Part shown: positions 6,992-12,270 of the stretch, piece by piece
Layout of the letters: every line of letters begins with the position of its first letter
How positions within the stretch are numbered: the stretch's first letter is position 1
Source: a virus
Length of the DNA: 24,041 nucleotides
IMG/VR virus record: IMGVR_UViG_3300042470_000189
Location: 1 to 24,041 of that record
Strand: one strand, 5' to 3'
Made by a program: the position numbers and the translations under genes
Notes under the pieces: generated by a model
What the model was told of the DNA's origin: nothing
The model's database searches: none
Seen by the model: only the letters and a program-made list of their open reading frames with translations

Positions 6992-7737
6992 TAGCCCTCC
7001 AATAGGTTTTGGTCAGGGGTAATGTCAATTTCTCGCCTACGGCCAAAAATCACATCAATGCTTTCTTTGTAGTTGTCCTCCTTTTTAATGTCGTCTGTAA
7101 CCCAATCAGCTTTGAAACCTTGCCAGCCTCTAGCGCAGCAGAGCTGAAGAACTTTCTCCAAAGACATACCAGCATTGCTAGCCTCTCGCTTTATGCCTTT
7201 CAGGGCAGTCTCGGTGAGTGGAGACTTCTTCGCCCGCCTGATTGCTAAGAAGTCATTCCAAACACTTTCACTGACATCAATAGGCTTAAGCGAGCTTGCC
7301 GAGCTTGTCTTTATAGTTGGTTGTTGGTTACTGGTTATTGGTTGTTGGTTATTGGTTGGTTGCACGGTCGTCGAACGGTCGTTTAACGGTCGTTGAACTG
7401 ATGTTGAACGCTTGTTCATCGCTCGTTTAGCGGCTGATGCTTTTCCAGCCTTTGAAGCAGCTTCAAGTTGCTGCCTGTAGTGGCTTATTTCCTTGTCGCA
7501 ACGCTTGTGATGCCATTTGTCTTCTTCAAGAACAAAAAACATCTCTAGCAAGCCAGAGATAAGGTCTTCCTTATCACGTCCATTTACTTTCATTGAAAGT
7601 TCAAACATTGAGTTTGGAAGCGGCTTTTCTGTATCGTAGTAAAGCCACAATAGCTTCAAATAAATACCAACTTCTTCGTTGGTAAGAAATGAAGTGTCCT
7701 TGATGAAGTCACCGATATGGTGCTGATAGTAGTGCAT
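6991..7737 (-). CDS. DUF1376 (YdaU-like) replication initiator, O-like
   Basis: A 248-residue protein. Residues 1-90 match the DUF1376 start (YYQHHIGDFIKDTSFLTNEE, GIYLKLLWLYYDTEKPLP), a winged-helix-type domain common in phage replication initiators. Residues about 95-145 are a low-complexity linker rich in Ser, Thr, Gln, Asn and Arg. A C-terminal domain follows (SVWNDFLAIRRAKKSPLTET...GWQGFKADWV). The linker DNA carries tandem 11-bp and 21-bp repeats, as lambda O carries the origin within its gene. The start has the Shine-Dalgarno GAGGG. It is the first gene after the leftward promoter at 7834-7863. Origin binding is inferred from this arrangement. Confidence 0.82.
   Translation of the reverse strand: MHYYQHHIGDFIKDTSFLTNEEVGIYLKLLWLYYDTEKPLPNSMFELSMKVNGRDKEDLISGLLEMFFVLEEDKWHHKRCDKEISHYRQQLEAASKAGKASAAKRAMNKRSTSVQRPLNDRSTTVQPTNNQQPITSNQQPTIKTSSASSLKPIDVSESVWNDFLAIRRAKKSPLTETALKGIKREASNAGMSLEKVLQLCCARGWQGFKADWVTDDIKKEDNYKESIDVIFGRRREIDITPDQNLLEG
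7317..7358. repeat. Two 21-bp direct repeats beside the iteron array
   Basis: Units 7317-7337 and 7338-7358 match at 19 of 21 positions and begin with the identical 14-mer TTGGTTGTTGGTTA. On the coding strand they encode a Gln/Asn/Thr-rich linker. The period is seven codons, so protein-level repetition could explain it, but it directly adjoins the 11-bp array and could belong to the origin as an unwinding or binding element. Confidence 0.75.
7364..7429. repeat. Tandem 11-bp iterons, probable replication origin
   Basis: Six contiguous 11-bp units start at 7364, 7375, 7386, 7397, 7408 and 7419. With the consensus ACGGTCGTTGA, the units match at 10, 10, 11, 8, 8 and 8 of 11 positions. C at position 2, G at 7, T at 8 and A at 11 are present in all six. 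Because 11 is not a multiple of three, the repetition cannot come from a repeated peptide and must be kept at DNA level. Eleven bases is about one helical turn, so bound proteins would line up on one face. The array lies in the linker of the DUF1376 initiator gene, as in lambdoid origins. Confidence 0.75.
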
Positions 7738-7756
7738 ACAAACCCTCGTCTAAGGT

Positions 7757-7794
7757 TTCGTCACTGGAGGTGCATTTGGCAGGCGGGTGACGAA
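7757..7794. promoter_or_regulatory. Inverted repeat in the leader of the replication operon
   Basis: The arms TTCGTCAC (7757-7764) and GTGACGAA (7787-7794) are perfect 8-bp inverted copies separated by 22 bases. They lie between the leftward promoter and the initiator start codon, so they are in the transcribed leader. They could be an operator bound as two half-sites or an RNA stem. No T-run follows, so it is not a simple terminator. Confidence 0.55.
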
Positions 7795-7833
7795 TCCGCT
7801 TTTCGGGAGCTAACCTAGCCAATGCGACGTTCT

Positions 7834-7863
7834 ATTATAGCCTAACTATCTTTGGTGTGGAAA
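7834..7863 (-). promoter_or_regulatory. Leftward sigma70-type promoter for the replication operon
   Basis: Reading leftward, a perfect TATAAT (complement of 7834-7839) lies 18 bases from TTTCCA (complement of 7858-7863), a four-of-six -35 box. Transcription would start near 7827, giving a leader of about 90 bases before the initiator ATG at 7737. It overlaps the end of the upstream small gene, so it drives the operon independently of that gene. Confidence 0.65.
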
Positions 7864-8134
7864 GACCTTTTTTCCATCCGTGTACTTCAAGTACCCATCC
7901 TGCTCGTAAAAGAGCGGGTAAGTGCGGTGAGTCAGCGATCTTTTTTACCCTGGCTGACACATTCGTCCAGCTGGTTGTCTGAACGCCAAGGGTCTGTTGT
8001 TCGTCAAGAGCAACGATGTCGATAATTCCGAAAAGGTCTTGGCGTATGCGAGCGAAAGCATTCCAACGCTCAACAACCTCACAGGTCATGCCTTGTTCTC
8101 GAAGGTAAGCAAGCGATTTTTGTGTTGGTGACAT
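7835..8134 (-). CDS. Small PD-(D/E)XK-like nuclease-type protein
   Basis: A 99-residue protein: MSPTQKSLAYLREQGMTCEVVERWN, then RQDLFGIIDIVALDEQQTLGVQTTS, NVSARVKKIA and GWVLEVHGWKK. The order helix, strand with Asp (DLFGIIDIVAL), strand ending QTTS and a basic helix matches minimal resolvase or VRR-NUC-like folds seen in phages; the usual Lys of the ExK pair appears replaced by Gln-Thr-Thr. It may process branched DNA. It starts at ATG 8134 with a weak GGA site. It is the first leftward gene from the divergent region, ahead of the replication operon. The catalytic assignment is tentative. Confidence 0.65.
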   Translation of the reverse strand: MSPTQKSLAYLREQGMTCEVVERWNAFARIRQDLFGIIDIVALDEQQTLGVQTTSWTNVSARVKKIADSPHLPALLRAGWVLEVHGWKKGLSTPKIVRL

Positions 8135-8204
8135 AGCAATCCAGATAAACGGTAGGTCTAGGCTGATAAGTGGTAGCCAAAAATCGGCAAATCACAATAG
8201 AACT

Positions 8205-8232
8205 ATTTTAAGATTCCATTACCGAAACACAA
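8205..8232 (-). promoter_or_regulatory. Candidate leftward promoter in the divergent early region
   Basis: Reading leftward, TAAAAT (complement of 8205-8210, five of six matches) lies 16 bases from TTGTGT (complement of 8227-8232, three of six matches). It would start transcription near 8198, about 65 bases before the gene at 8134. I see no convincing rightward partner promoter between 8135 and 8242, although the gene at 8243 must be transcribed from somewhere nearby. Confidence 0.4.
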
Positions 8233-8242
8233 GGAAATAAAG

Positions 8243-8437
8243 ATGGAAATCAACGAAATAACAAGCTGGAGACTACACAAAGCCATAGAGGTGTTGTCTA
8301 AGATTTCAGAGTTATCGCCTATAGACCATTTCGATCATGAGATAGGTTTCTGGCAAAAACTTGGGTCAATCCAAGGTCAGGCAGATGTAGCGAGGATTCT
8401 TTTAGAAGGTATGACTAATGACAAACGAGGAGCATGA
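8243..8437 (+). CDS. Small protein of unknown function, first gene of the rightward early operon
   Basis: A 64-residue acidic, helix-rich product (MEINEITSWRLHKAIEVLSK, then DHFDHEIGFWQKLGSIQGQA). No recognised motif. The Shine-Dalgarno AAGGA (8231-8235) is correctly spaced for the ATG. It overlaps the next gene by 20 bases. As the first gene rightward of the divergent promoter region it is likely expressed early, so a host-takeover or regulatory role is possible, but that is context only. Confidence 0.6.
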   Translation: MEINEITSWRLHKAIEVLSKISELSPIDHFDHEIGFWQKLGSIQGQADVARILLEGMTNDKRGA

Positions 8438-8678
8438 GCAATGGTTAAGCTTGCAGACTATAGACTTGGATTACATAGCGCATCTGGCAAAGAAGGGTCT
8501 GAAGATGGACCCAGAAAAAAAACTTCGTTGGGTGGGTCCGGTGAACTGGGCATACACGGCAGCGGAGAATCCAGAGCTTCAGAGACGCATATCGTCAAAA
8601 ACAATCCTGGTGCAGGACGACCAAAAGAACGAGTACGAGATACTGATCCAGCTACGCGCGAGTGGGTTCAAGTCTTAA
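8418..8678 (+). CDS. Small protein of unknown function
   Basis: An 86-residue protein with ordinary amino-acid composition (EEHEQWLSLQTIDLDYIAHL, then LRWVGPVNWAYTAAENPELQ). It competes with another frame starting at 8441; that frame is Ser, Gly and Arg rich over the shared part and looks like a shadow, so this frame is preferred. It starts inside the end of the previous gene, and no strong ribosome-binding site is evident, so coupling is likely. No family is recognised. Confidence 0.6.
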   Translation: MTNEEHEQWLSLQTIDLDYIAHLAKKGLKMDPEKKLRWVGPVNWAYTAAENPELQRRISSKTILVQDDQKNEYEILIQLRASGFKS

Positions 8679-8692
8679 CGCTTGGCAACGTG

Positions 8693-8821
8693 ATGTTAGT
8701 CCCTCATTACACTAAGCGAGGAATTTACGTTCTTCCAGGCGGTAAAGAAGCAGAGCCAAGTCAGCTTCTCAATGCCAAACCATCAACTTCTTATTTGTGG
8801 CCGAGATCATGGACAAAGTAA
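8693..8821 (+). CDS. Possible very small protein filling a gap
   Basis: The 130 bases between the genes at 8418-8678 and 8809-9003 would otherwise be empty in an almost gap-free operon. From ATG 8693 a 42-codon frame reads MLVPHYTKRGIYVLPGGKEA and ends at 8821, overlapping the next start by 13 bases. Its composition is protein-like, but the ribosome-binding site is weak (a GTG at 8690 is an alternative). The same frame runs back to 8441; the true product might be longer. Low certainty. Confidence 0.3.
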   Translation: MLVPHYTKRGIYVLPGGKEAEPSQLLNAKPSTSYLWPRSWTK

Positions 8822-9003
8822 AAATCAGAGTTATTTACGACCCAACAGACCTTAATAGTCGGGCATATGACTATAGAGCCATAGAAAGCACTTATGAGGT
8901 TGGCGACAGGATTGGATGGGGTGCAAGCGAACAAGAAGCTATTGATGACTTGATCGACCAGCTAGAGGTTAGGTCAATCTCAAAGGTAGAGGTAATGAAG
9001 TGA
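8809..9003 (+). CDS. Small acidic protein of unknown function
   Basis: A 64-residue product: MDKVKIRVIYDPTDLNSRAY, then YEVGDRIGWGASEQEAIDDL and a closing strand. The pattern of beta-strand, loop, then a helix beginning ASEQEAIDDLIDQ resembles small antitoxin-like or HicB-like beta-alpha folds, but no partner toxin is visible, so I do not assign that function. ATG 8809 is chosen over GTG 8797, which has no ribosome-binding site. Its stop overlaps the next gene as GTGA. Confidence 0.6.
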   Translation: MDKVKIRVIYDPTDLNSRAYDYRAIESTYEVGDRIGWGASEQEAIDDLIDQLEVRSISKVEVMK

Positions 9004-9314
9004 AACGCATAAAGCCTGACCGTGACTTTGTTGAGCTGCAAGCAGAAAGAATGCGCCAGCTTTTACAAGAACGGTCAGCTTTATCACGCGATGATCTTGA
9101 ATACATCATGAGCGCAGTATCCAAGCTAAAAGACGAAAGGCTTAAGCAATGCGTGGCTGATCTTGTTGGCTGGGGTGACGACGAGAGAGCAGAGATCGAG
9201 ACCTTTGTGGCTATTGCAATCGAGGTCATGAAGCGAACTACGGTCTCAAAACTGCGCGAATGTTCAAGGATCGTAGAGATGCGTTACTTAGTAAATCAGT
9301 CGGAGAAAATATGA
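9000..9314 (+). CDS. Helical protein of unknown function
   Basis: A 104-residue charged, helix-rich protein (ERMRQLLQERSALSRDDLEY, then LKDERLKQCVADLVGWGDDE). Translation starts at GTG 9000, which overlaps the previous stop as GTGA, and ends overlapping the next gene as ATGA. No membrane segment, metal site or nucleotide-binding motif is visible. It belongs to the chain of tightly coupled small genes between the divergent early region and the annealing protein. Confidence 0.6.
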   Translation: MKRIKPDRDFVELQAERMRQLLQERSALSRDDLEYIMSAVSKLKDERLKQCVADLVGWGDDERAEIETFVAIAIEVMKRTTVSKLRECSRIVEMRYLVNQSEKI

Positions 9315-9511
9315 CAAGCGAGCAAATCTTACGAATGGCGGAAGAAGCAGGGTTTAGCCCTTTTCACCGCAGCCAGTTATTGCGGCTCTTAAACAAGTTT
9401 GCTGATGGCGTTGAGTTCGAAGCAAGCGAAGCAAGGCTAGACAACTGTATCGCGGTGCTAGAGAAACACGGCCTTAAAGACGCAGCAGACATTCTTAGGG
9501 GTGAGGGATGA
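9311..9511 (+). CDS. Small helical protein of unknown function
   Basis: A 66-residue product beginning MTSEQILRMAEEAGFSPFHR, which resembles small phage proteins that start with this 'ILRMAEEAGF' pattern, followed by LLRLLNKFADGVEFEASEAR. It is mostly helical. The ATG at 9311 overlaps the previous stop as ATGA, which makes it more likely than the longer frame from 9260 that lies inside the previous gene. The stop overlaps the next ATG in the same way. Confidence 0.65.
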   Translation: MTSEQILRMAEEAGFSPFHRSQLLRLLNKFADGVEFEASEARLDNCIAVLEKHGLKDAADILRGEG

Positions 9512-9705
9512 CACAGAACGAATGGATATTTAACAGGATGAAAAAGAGCAAGAAGCTACTAACACCTATGGAAGCCCTTAACGGGTGCGGGTGTCTTAGG
9601 CTTGCAGCAAGGATCAACGAACTAAAAAACCAAGGCCACAAAATCAAAAAATACTGGGTGCAAAAAGGTGAAAAAAAGTTCGCCGGATACATGCTCATGA
9701 CGTAA
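9508..9705 (+). CDS. Small helix-turn-helix protein (HTH_39-like)
   Basis: A 65-residue protein whose segment LLTPMEALNGCGCLRLAARI matches the helix-turn-helix family often found in phage replication regions (LTxxEAL..GCxRLAARI.DL...G). A short basic tail follows (KIKKYWVQKGEKK). It would bind DNA, probably as a small regulator or replication accessory. It starts at ATG 9508, overlapping the previous stop as ATGA. A candidate extended -10 promoter lies just past its stop, so the next gene may have its own transcript. Confidence 0.75.
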   Translation: MTQNEWIFNRMKKSKKLLTPMEALNGCGCLRLAARINELKNQGHKIKKYWVQKGEKKFAGYMLMT

Positions 9706-9711
9706 TAGTTG

Positions 9712-9720
9712 TGTTATAGT
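9712..9720 (+). promoter_or_regulatory. Candidate extended -10 promoter before the annealing-protein gene
   Basis: TGTTATAGT at 9712-9720 is an extended -10 element (TGn plus TATAGT, five of six matches). No good -35 is present, as is common for extended -10 promoters. It lies 30 bases before the ATG at 9751, in one of the few gaps in this operon. Confidence 0.5.
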
Positions 9721-9750
9721 AGAACTTCATCAAATACAGGAGTGAAGGAA

Positions 9751-10323
9751 ATGTACGAAAAACTTAGATCAATCAATGTCAAGCCAATGGTAGAGCACAA
9801 GGATGGCTTGTCATACTTAAGTTGGGCTTATGCCTGGGATACGTTTGCAAGCAATATCCCTGATGCAACTTACGAAATCATCAAGCACGAGAATGGCTTA
9901 CCAGTATTCGAGTCTGCTGCTGGCGCAATGGTTTACACGAAAGTCACTGCAAACGGCGTGACTCATGAGATGTGGTTACCTGTGATGGATCACAGAAACC
10001 GAGCGATGAAGTCTGAGCCCTACACCTACAAAACATCCAAAGGCGAGCAAACCGTTCAGGCTTACACGATGATGGACGTTAACAAGGCCGTGATGCGGTG
10101 CTTGGTCAAGAACCTTGCCATGTTTGGTTTAGGGATTGCGATCTACGCAGGAGAAGACCTTCCAGACGATGACGATCCAGTGATTGACAGGATCAAGTCA
10201 GCGCAGACAGAAGAAGAGCTCACAGAGGTGTTTAAGAGTGCTGTAAAAGAGTTTATGAGCAACAACGCAATGATGATTAAGTTGGCAGCAGCTAAAGAAG
10301 CTCGCAAGAAGGAACTCAAATGA
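9751..10323 (+). CDS. Single-strand annealing protein, DUF1071/Sak-like
   Basis: A 190-residue recombinase-type protein. The N-terminal MVEHKDGLSYLSWAYAWDTF is the DUF1071 signature, and the middle contains AMVYTKVTANGVTHEMWLPV, MMDVNKAVMRCLVKNLAMFG and GLGIAIYAGEDLP, all typical of this annealing-protein family. The C-terminal 45 residues are charged and helical. It would anneal resected strands together with the YqaJ exonuclease and SSB, which are encoded leftward in the other early operon. The ATG at 9751 has AAGGA right before it; an upstream in-frame start at 9709 would include the promoter-like element and is rejected. Confidence 0.88.
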   Translation: MYEKLRSINVKPMVEHKDGLSYLSWAYAWDTFASNIPDATYEIIKHENGLPVFESAAGAMVYTKVTANGVTHEMWLPVMDHRNRAMKSEPYTYKTSKGEQTVQAYTMMDVNKAVMRCLVKNLAMFGLGIAIYAGEDLPDDDDPVIDRIKSAQTEEELTEVFKSAVKEFMSNNAMMIKLAAAKEARKKELK

Positions 10324-10403
10324 AATCCAGCGACATAACTTTAATACTTGGCGGTGCTGCCTTTGGTTTTATCTTTGCTGTTTTAGCCTGGGGGATGCTA
10401 TGA
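10320..10403 (+). CDS. 27-residue single-pass membrane peptide
   Basis: The frame reads MKSSDITLILGGAAFGFIFA followed by VLAWGML and stop. Nearly the whole peptide is one hydrophobic helix with a short polar N-terminus. It is linked at both ends by ATGA overlaps, with the annealing-protein stop upstream and the next ATG downstream, which is good evidence that it is translated despite its size. Function is unknown; small membrane peptides in early phage operons can act on host membrane proteins or block superinfection, but nothing here shows that. Confidence 0.7.
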   Translation: MKSSDITLILGGAAFGFIFAVLAWGML

Positions 10404-10738
10404 ATCAAGTGAAAAAAATGGCAATCAAACATGCTCTTAAATTATTGGATGCGTCTGGTTGCAAATACTATGTTATTGACGAGGACGGTGATTCTTATGG
10501 GGAAGTGCCAAAACAAAATAAAAGTAAAAGAAAATATAAGACTGGAGAGATGGCGAACTATTTCAAGCCCTATTTGAGTGAAATTAAAGTTGGTGATGTC
10601 GCTGTTATACCGTCAGGAGAGTTCGATATAAGGTCTCTTTCAGGAGCTATAACTGCTTATTTATCACATGAGTGGGGGAAGCAGTCTTATAAGTCTTTCA
10701 CAAATAAAAACACAGTTGAAATTTTGAGGTGCTTATGA
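10400..10738 (+). CDS. Protein of unknown function in an AT-rich segment
   Basis: A 112-residue basic protein (MNQVKKMAIKHALKLLDASG, then VAVIPSGEFDIRSLSGAITA and SHEWGKQSYKSF). The second half resembles a small DNA-binding fold (FDIRSLSGAITAYLSHEWG) but I cannot name a family. Two 60-base lines in it have 33 and 40 percent GC by hand count, against 47 percent in a line of the annealing-protein gene, and Lys codons are mostly AAA, so it may be a recent arrival. It is joined to its neighbours by ATGA overlaps. Confidence 0.6.
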   Translation: MNQVKKMAIKHALKLLDASGCKYYVIDEDGDSYGEVPKQNKSKRKYKTGEMANYFKPYLSEIKVGDVAVIPSGEFDIRSLSGAITAYLSHEWGKQSYKSFTNKNTVEILRCL

Positions 10739-10905
10739 ACGAAAACTTTAGAGACGCTTGGCTAAGGTTCAAATTCAAGAATAGCCACAAGATGCTTAAC
10801 AAGGTTGCTGAGCAGAACATGTTCGATGCTTTTCTAGCAGGATGGCGAGAAGCAGGCATGGTTGCTGAGAAGGAATTTGTTTGGTTCGAAGGCGATAGAG
10901 CATGA
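10735..10905 (+). CDS. Small protein of unknown function
   Basis: A 56-residue product, MNENFRDAWLRFKFKNSHKM then FDAFLAGWREAGMVAEKEF. The 'xxxAFLAGWREA' segment resembles the C-terminal motif of many small phage proteins of unknown role. Its ATG overlaps the stop of the previous gene and its stop overlaps the next ATG as ATGA, so it is part of the coupled chain. Confidence 0.65.
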   Translation: MNENFRDAWLRFKFKNSHKMLNKVAEQNMFDAFLAGWREAGMVAEKEFVWFEGDRA

Positions 10906-11153
10906 CTTGGTTAATTAGAAACGGCGAAATTGTGCAGATAAAGCCCAAGAACAAAGTAAGGATCGGGGCTAATTACCAACCAAAGCCAACAAATTACGTG
11001 GAATACGACCAGTTGTGGGTGCAAGACGTATTTTTCGTCGGAAAGACACCTTGGTCATGGATCAGATGGAAGACGCCACAGTGGATATTTGGGCTAGTCA
11101 TTTGGTTTGCTGTGTGCGTAATCCTAAACCTAATTGCAAGAAGGATGATGTAA
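10902..11153 (+). CDS. Small protein with a C-terminal membrane anchor
   Basis: An 83-residue protein with a basic, Trp- and Tyr-containing N-terminal part (MTWLIRNGEIVQIKPKNKVR) and one hydrophobic helix near the end (WIFGLVIWFAVCVILNLIA) followed by RRMM. The layout, soluble N-terminus and C-terminal anchor with a positive tail, suggests the bulk stays in the cytoplasm. No family is recognised. It starts at an ATGA overlap and ends directly against the next ATG with no spacer. Confidence 0.6.
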   Translation: MTWLIRNGEIVQIKPKNKVRIGANYQPKPTNYVEYDQLWVQDVFFVGKTPWSWIRWKTPQWIFGLVIWFAVCVILNLIARRMM

Positions 11154-11462
11154 ATGACTGCCGAACAAGAGAAAATACTGAAGTATCTATCAAAGAGACG
11201 TACACCAGCGATTCTTAAAGAGGTAAGGCTACAGACGAAGATTGATAAACAAACGGCTTACAACTCGCTTAGACAATTGGTAAAGAGCGGTTACATCACA
11301 AGCAAGCCTGTGATTGTTGACTTTGCCAAGGACAGTGCTTACGAGTTCCTTACGTTCGAGCCAGCGAAGAAAGAGCCCAATAGGAATCCAGTTCGCTTTA
11401 GTAAAGCAAGACTGACGTTGGATAAGAGGTTTTACAACGATCCTTTTGGCCTACGCACATGA
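11154..11462 (+). CDS. Winged-helix DNA-binding protein
   Basis: A 102-residue protein with a clear winged helix in residues about 4-55 (EKILKYLSKRRTPAILKEVR, then KIDKQTAYNSLRQLVKSGYI), the MarR/IclR-like arrangement of helix, recognition helix and wing. The C-terminal half is basic (FSKARLTLDKRF). It is likely a small transcription or replication regulator. It begins immediately after the previous stop and overlaps the next gene as ATGA. Confidence 0.7.
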   Translation: MTAEQEKILKYLSKRRTPAILKEVRLQTKIDKQTAYNSLRQLVKSGYITSKPVIVDFAKDSAYEFLTFEPAKKEPNRNPVRFSKARLTLDKRFYNDPFGLRT

Positions 11463-11836
11463 GTGGCGATCACAACATGTACCAAGCTGCGAGGCAAGAA
11501 CGAGACCCTTTAGGGTTAGATCAGCACGAGCGAGGCGCAAAGTTAGACGCTGGGAAGATTAGGCCAACGTTAATTTTCTGCTCTATGCACCGAGCTTTGC
11601 GAGCGGTTATTGACGTTGGTGAGTATGGAGCAAGAAAGTACACGGTTGATGGCTGGCAGTTCGTTGATGAAGGGTTCTCTCGGTACACAGAGGCAATGTA
11701 CCGTCATTTGCTAGCAGAAAACGAAAGCATGCACGACGAAGCAACGAATCTTCTCCACGCAGCACATGCAGCATGGAATGCCTTAGCTCGGCTCGAATTG
11801 CTTTTAAGAGAAACTGAGTCGGGGGAAAAGAAATGA
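11459..11836 (+). CDS. dATP/dGTP diphosphohydrolase-type protein (DUF5664-like)
   Basis: A 125-residue helical protein. It shows the pattern of the DUF5664 family: GAKLDAGKIRPTLIF, then YGARKYTVDGWQFV, RYTEAMYRHLLAE and LLHAAHAAWNALARLELLL. Families named dATP/dGTP diphosphohydrolase N-terminal domains share this form and are thought to remove pyrophosphate from dNTPs, shaping the nucleotide pool. Candidate metal ligands are the Glu, Asp and His residues around 78-102. A role in cleaning dGTP or other pools during replication is inferred; no purZ or other Z-genome genes are in the window. It overlaps both neighbours by four bases. Confidence 0.7.
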   Translation: MSGDHNMYQAARQERDPLGLDQHERGAKLDAGKIRPTLIFCSMHRALRAVIDVGEYGARKYTVDGWQFVDEGFSRYTEAMYRHLLAENESMHDEATNLLHAAHAAWNALARLELLLRETESGEKK

Positions 11837-12270
11837 ATTTAGAAGCCAATAAGCCTGAAATTGAATTCGTCGTTTCTTATGACGTAAAAGCAGGTAAGAC
11901 AAATCGCCGTGACAACCGATTTGATGCGGTCAGAGAGCTAGTCAAAGACCCGTCGTTGCGAGTCACAGAAATTGCATGGAAGACTGGTTATAACAAGGGC
12001 CATGTCAGCAGACTACGCAAGGAAGCCATGCGCCAAGAACTATGTAGAGGGGAAATTATGAGCGAGAACAAGAACGCAAAGACACCTACGGATGGTGGGG
12101 CAGAGTTTCCCATTACACACTCGTACCTAATCCAATCAGGTATGTCCCTGCGTGATTACTTTGCAGGGAAGGCGATACAAGCACTGGCTCGGCCTGGGAA
12201 TTATTTTGATGCAACCGCGAGGCAGGCTTACATGATTGCAGACGCGATGCTGAAAGCGAGGGATCGATGA
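11833..12270 (+). CDS. HTH protein fused to a conserved small phage domain
   Basis: The 145-residue product has two parts. Residues about 25-68 form a helix-turn-helix (VRELVKDPSLRVTEIAWKTG, then HVSRLRKEAM). Residues 76-145 are a separate phage domain that usually stands alone (GMSLRDYFAGKAIQALARPG, then AYMIADAML). An in-frame ATG at 12058 begins that second part and has its own Shine-Dalgarno, so a short form of 70 residues is likely made too. The gene overlaps its neighbours by four bases at both ends. Function of the C-terminal domain is unknown. Confidence 0.65.
   Translation: MNLEANKPEIEFVVSYDVKAGKTNRRDNRFDAVRELVKDPSLRVTEIAWKTGYNKGHVSRLRKEAMRQELCRGEIMSENKNAKTPTDGGAEFPITHSYLIQSGMSLRDYFAGKAIQALARPGNYFDATARQAYMIADAMLKARDR
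12046..12060 (+). promoter_or_regulatory. Internal ribosome-binding site and start codon
   Basis: AGAGGGGA at 12046-12053 lies five bases before an in-frame ATG at 12058, within the gene at 11833-12270. The spacing is ideal, and the site sits exactly at the boundary between the helix-turn-helix and the second domain, so a second, shorter protein is probably translated from here. Confidence 0.6.

Noticed and set aside
7317-7429. CRISPR array
   Set aside because: Repeats are contiguous, 11 and 21 bases long, with no unique spacers and no cas genes.
8135-8242. A rightward promoter before the gene at 8243
   Set aside because: No -35/-10 pair with acceptable spacing was found; weak T-rich boxes near 8204 have no partner, so no feature is called.
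8441-8692. Front part of the 126-codon frame ending at 8821
   Set aside because: Ser-, Gly- and Arg-rich shadow of the gene at 8418-8678; only its last part could be coding.
11459-11836. Evidence for a Z-genome (2-aminoadenine) phage
   Set aside because: The DUF5664-like protein alone is not enough; no purZ, datZ or special polymerase is in the window.
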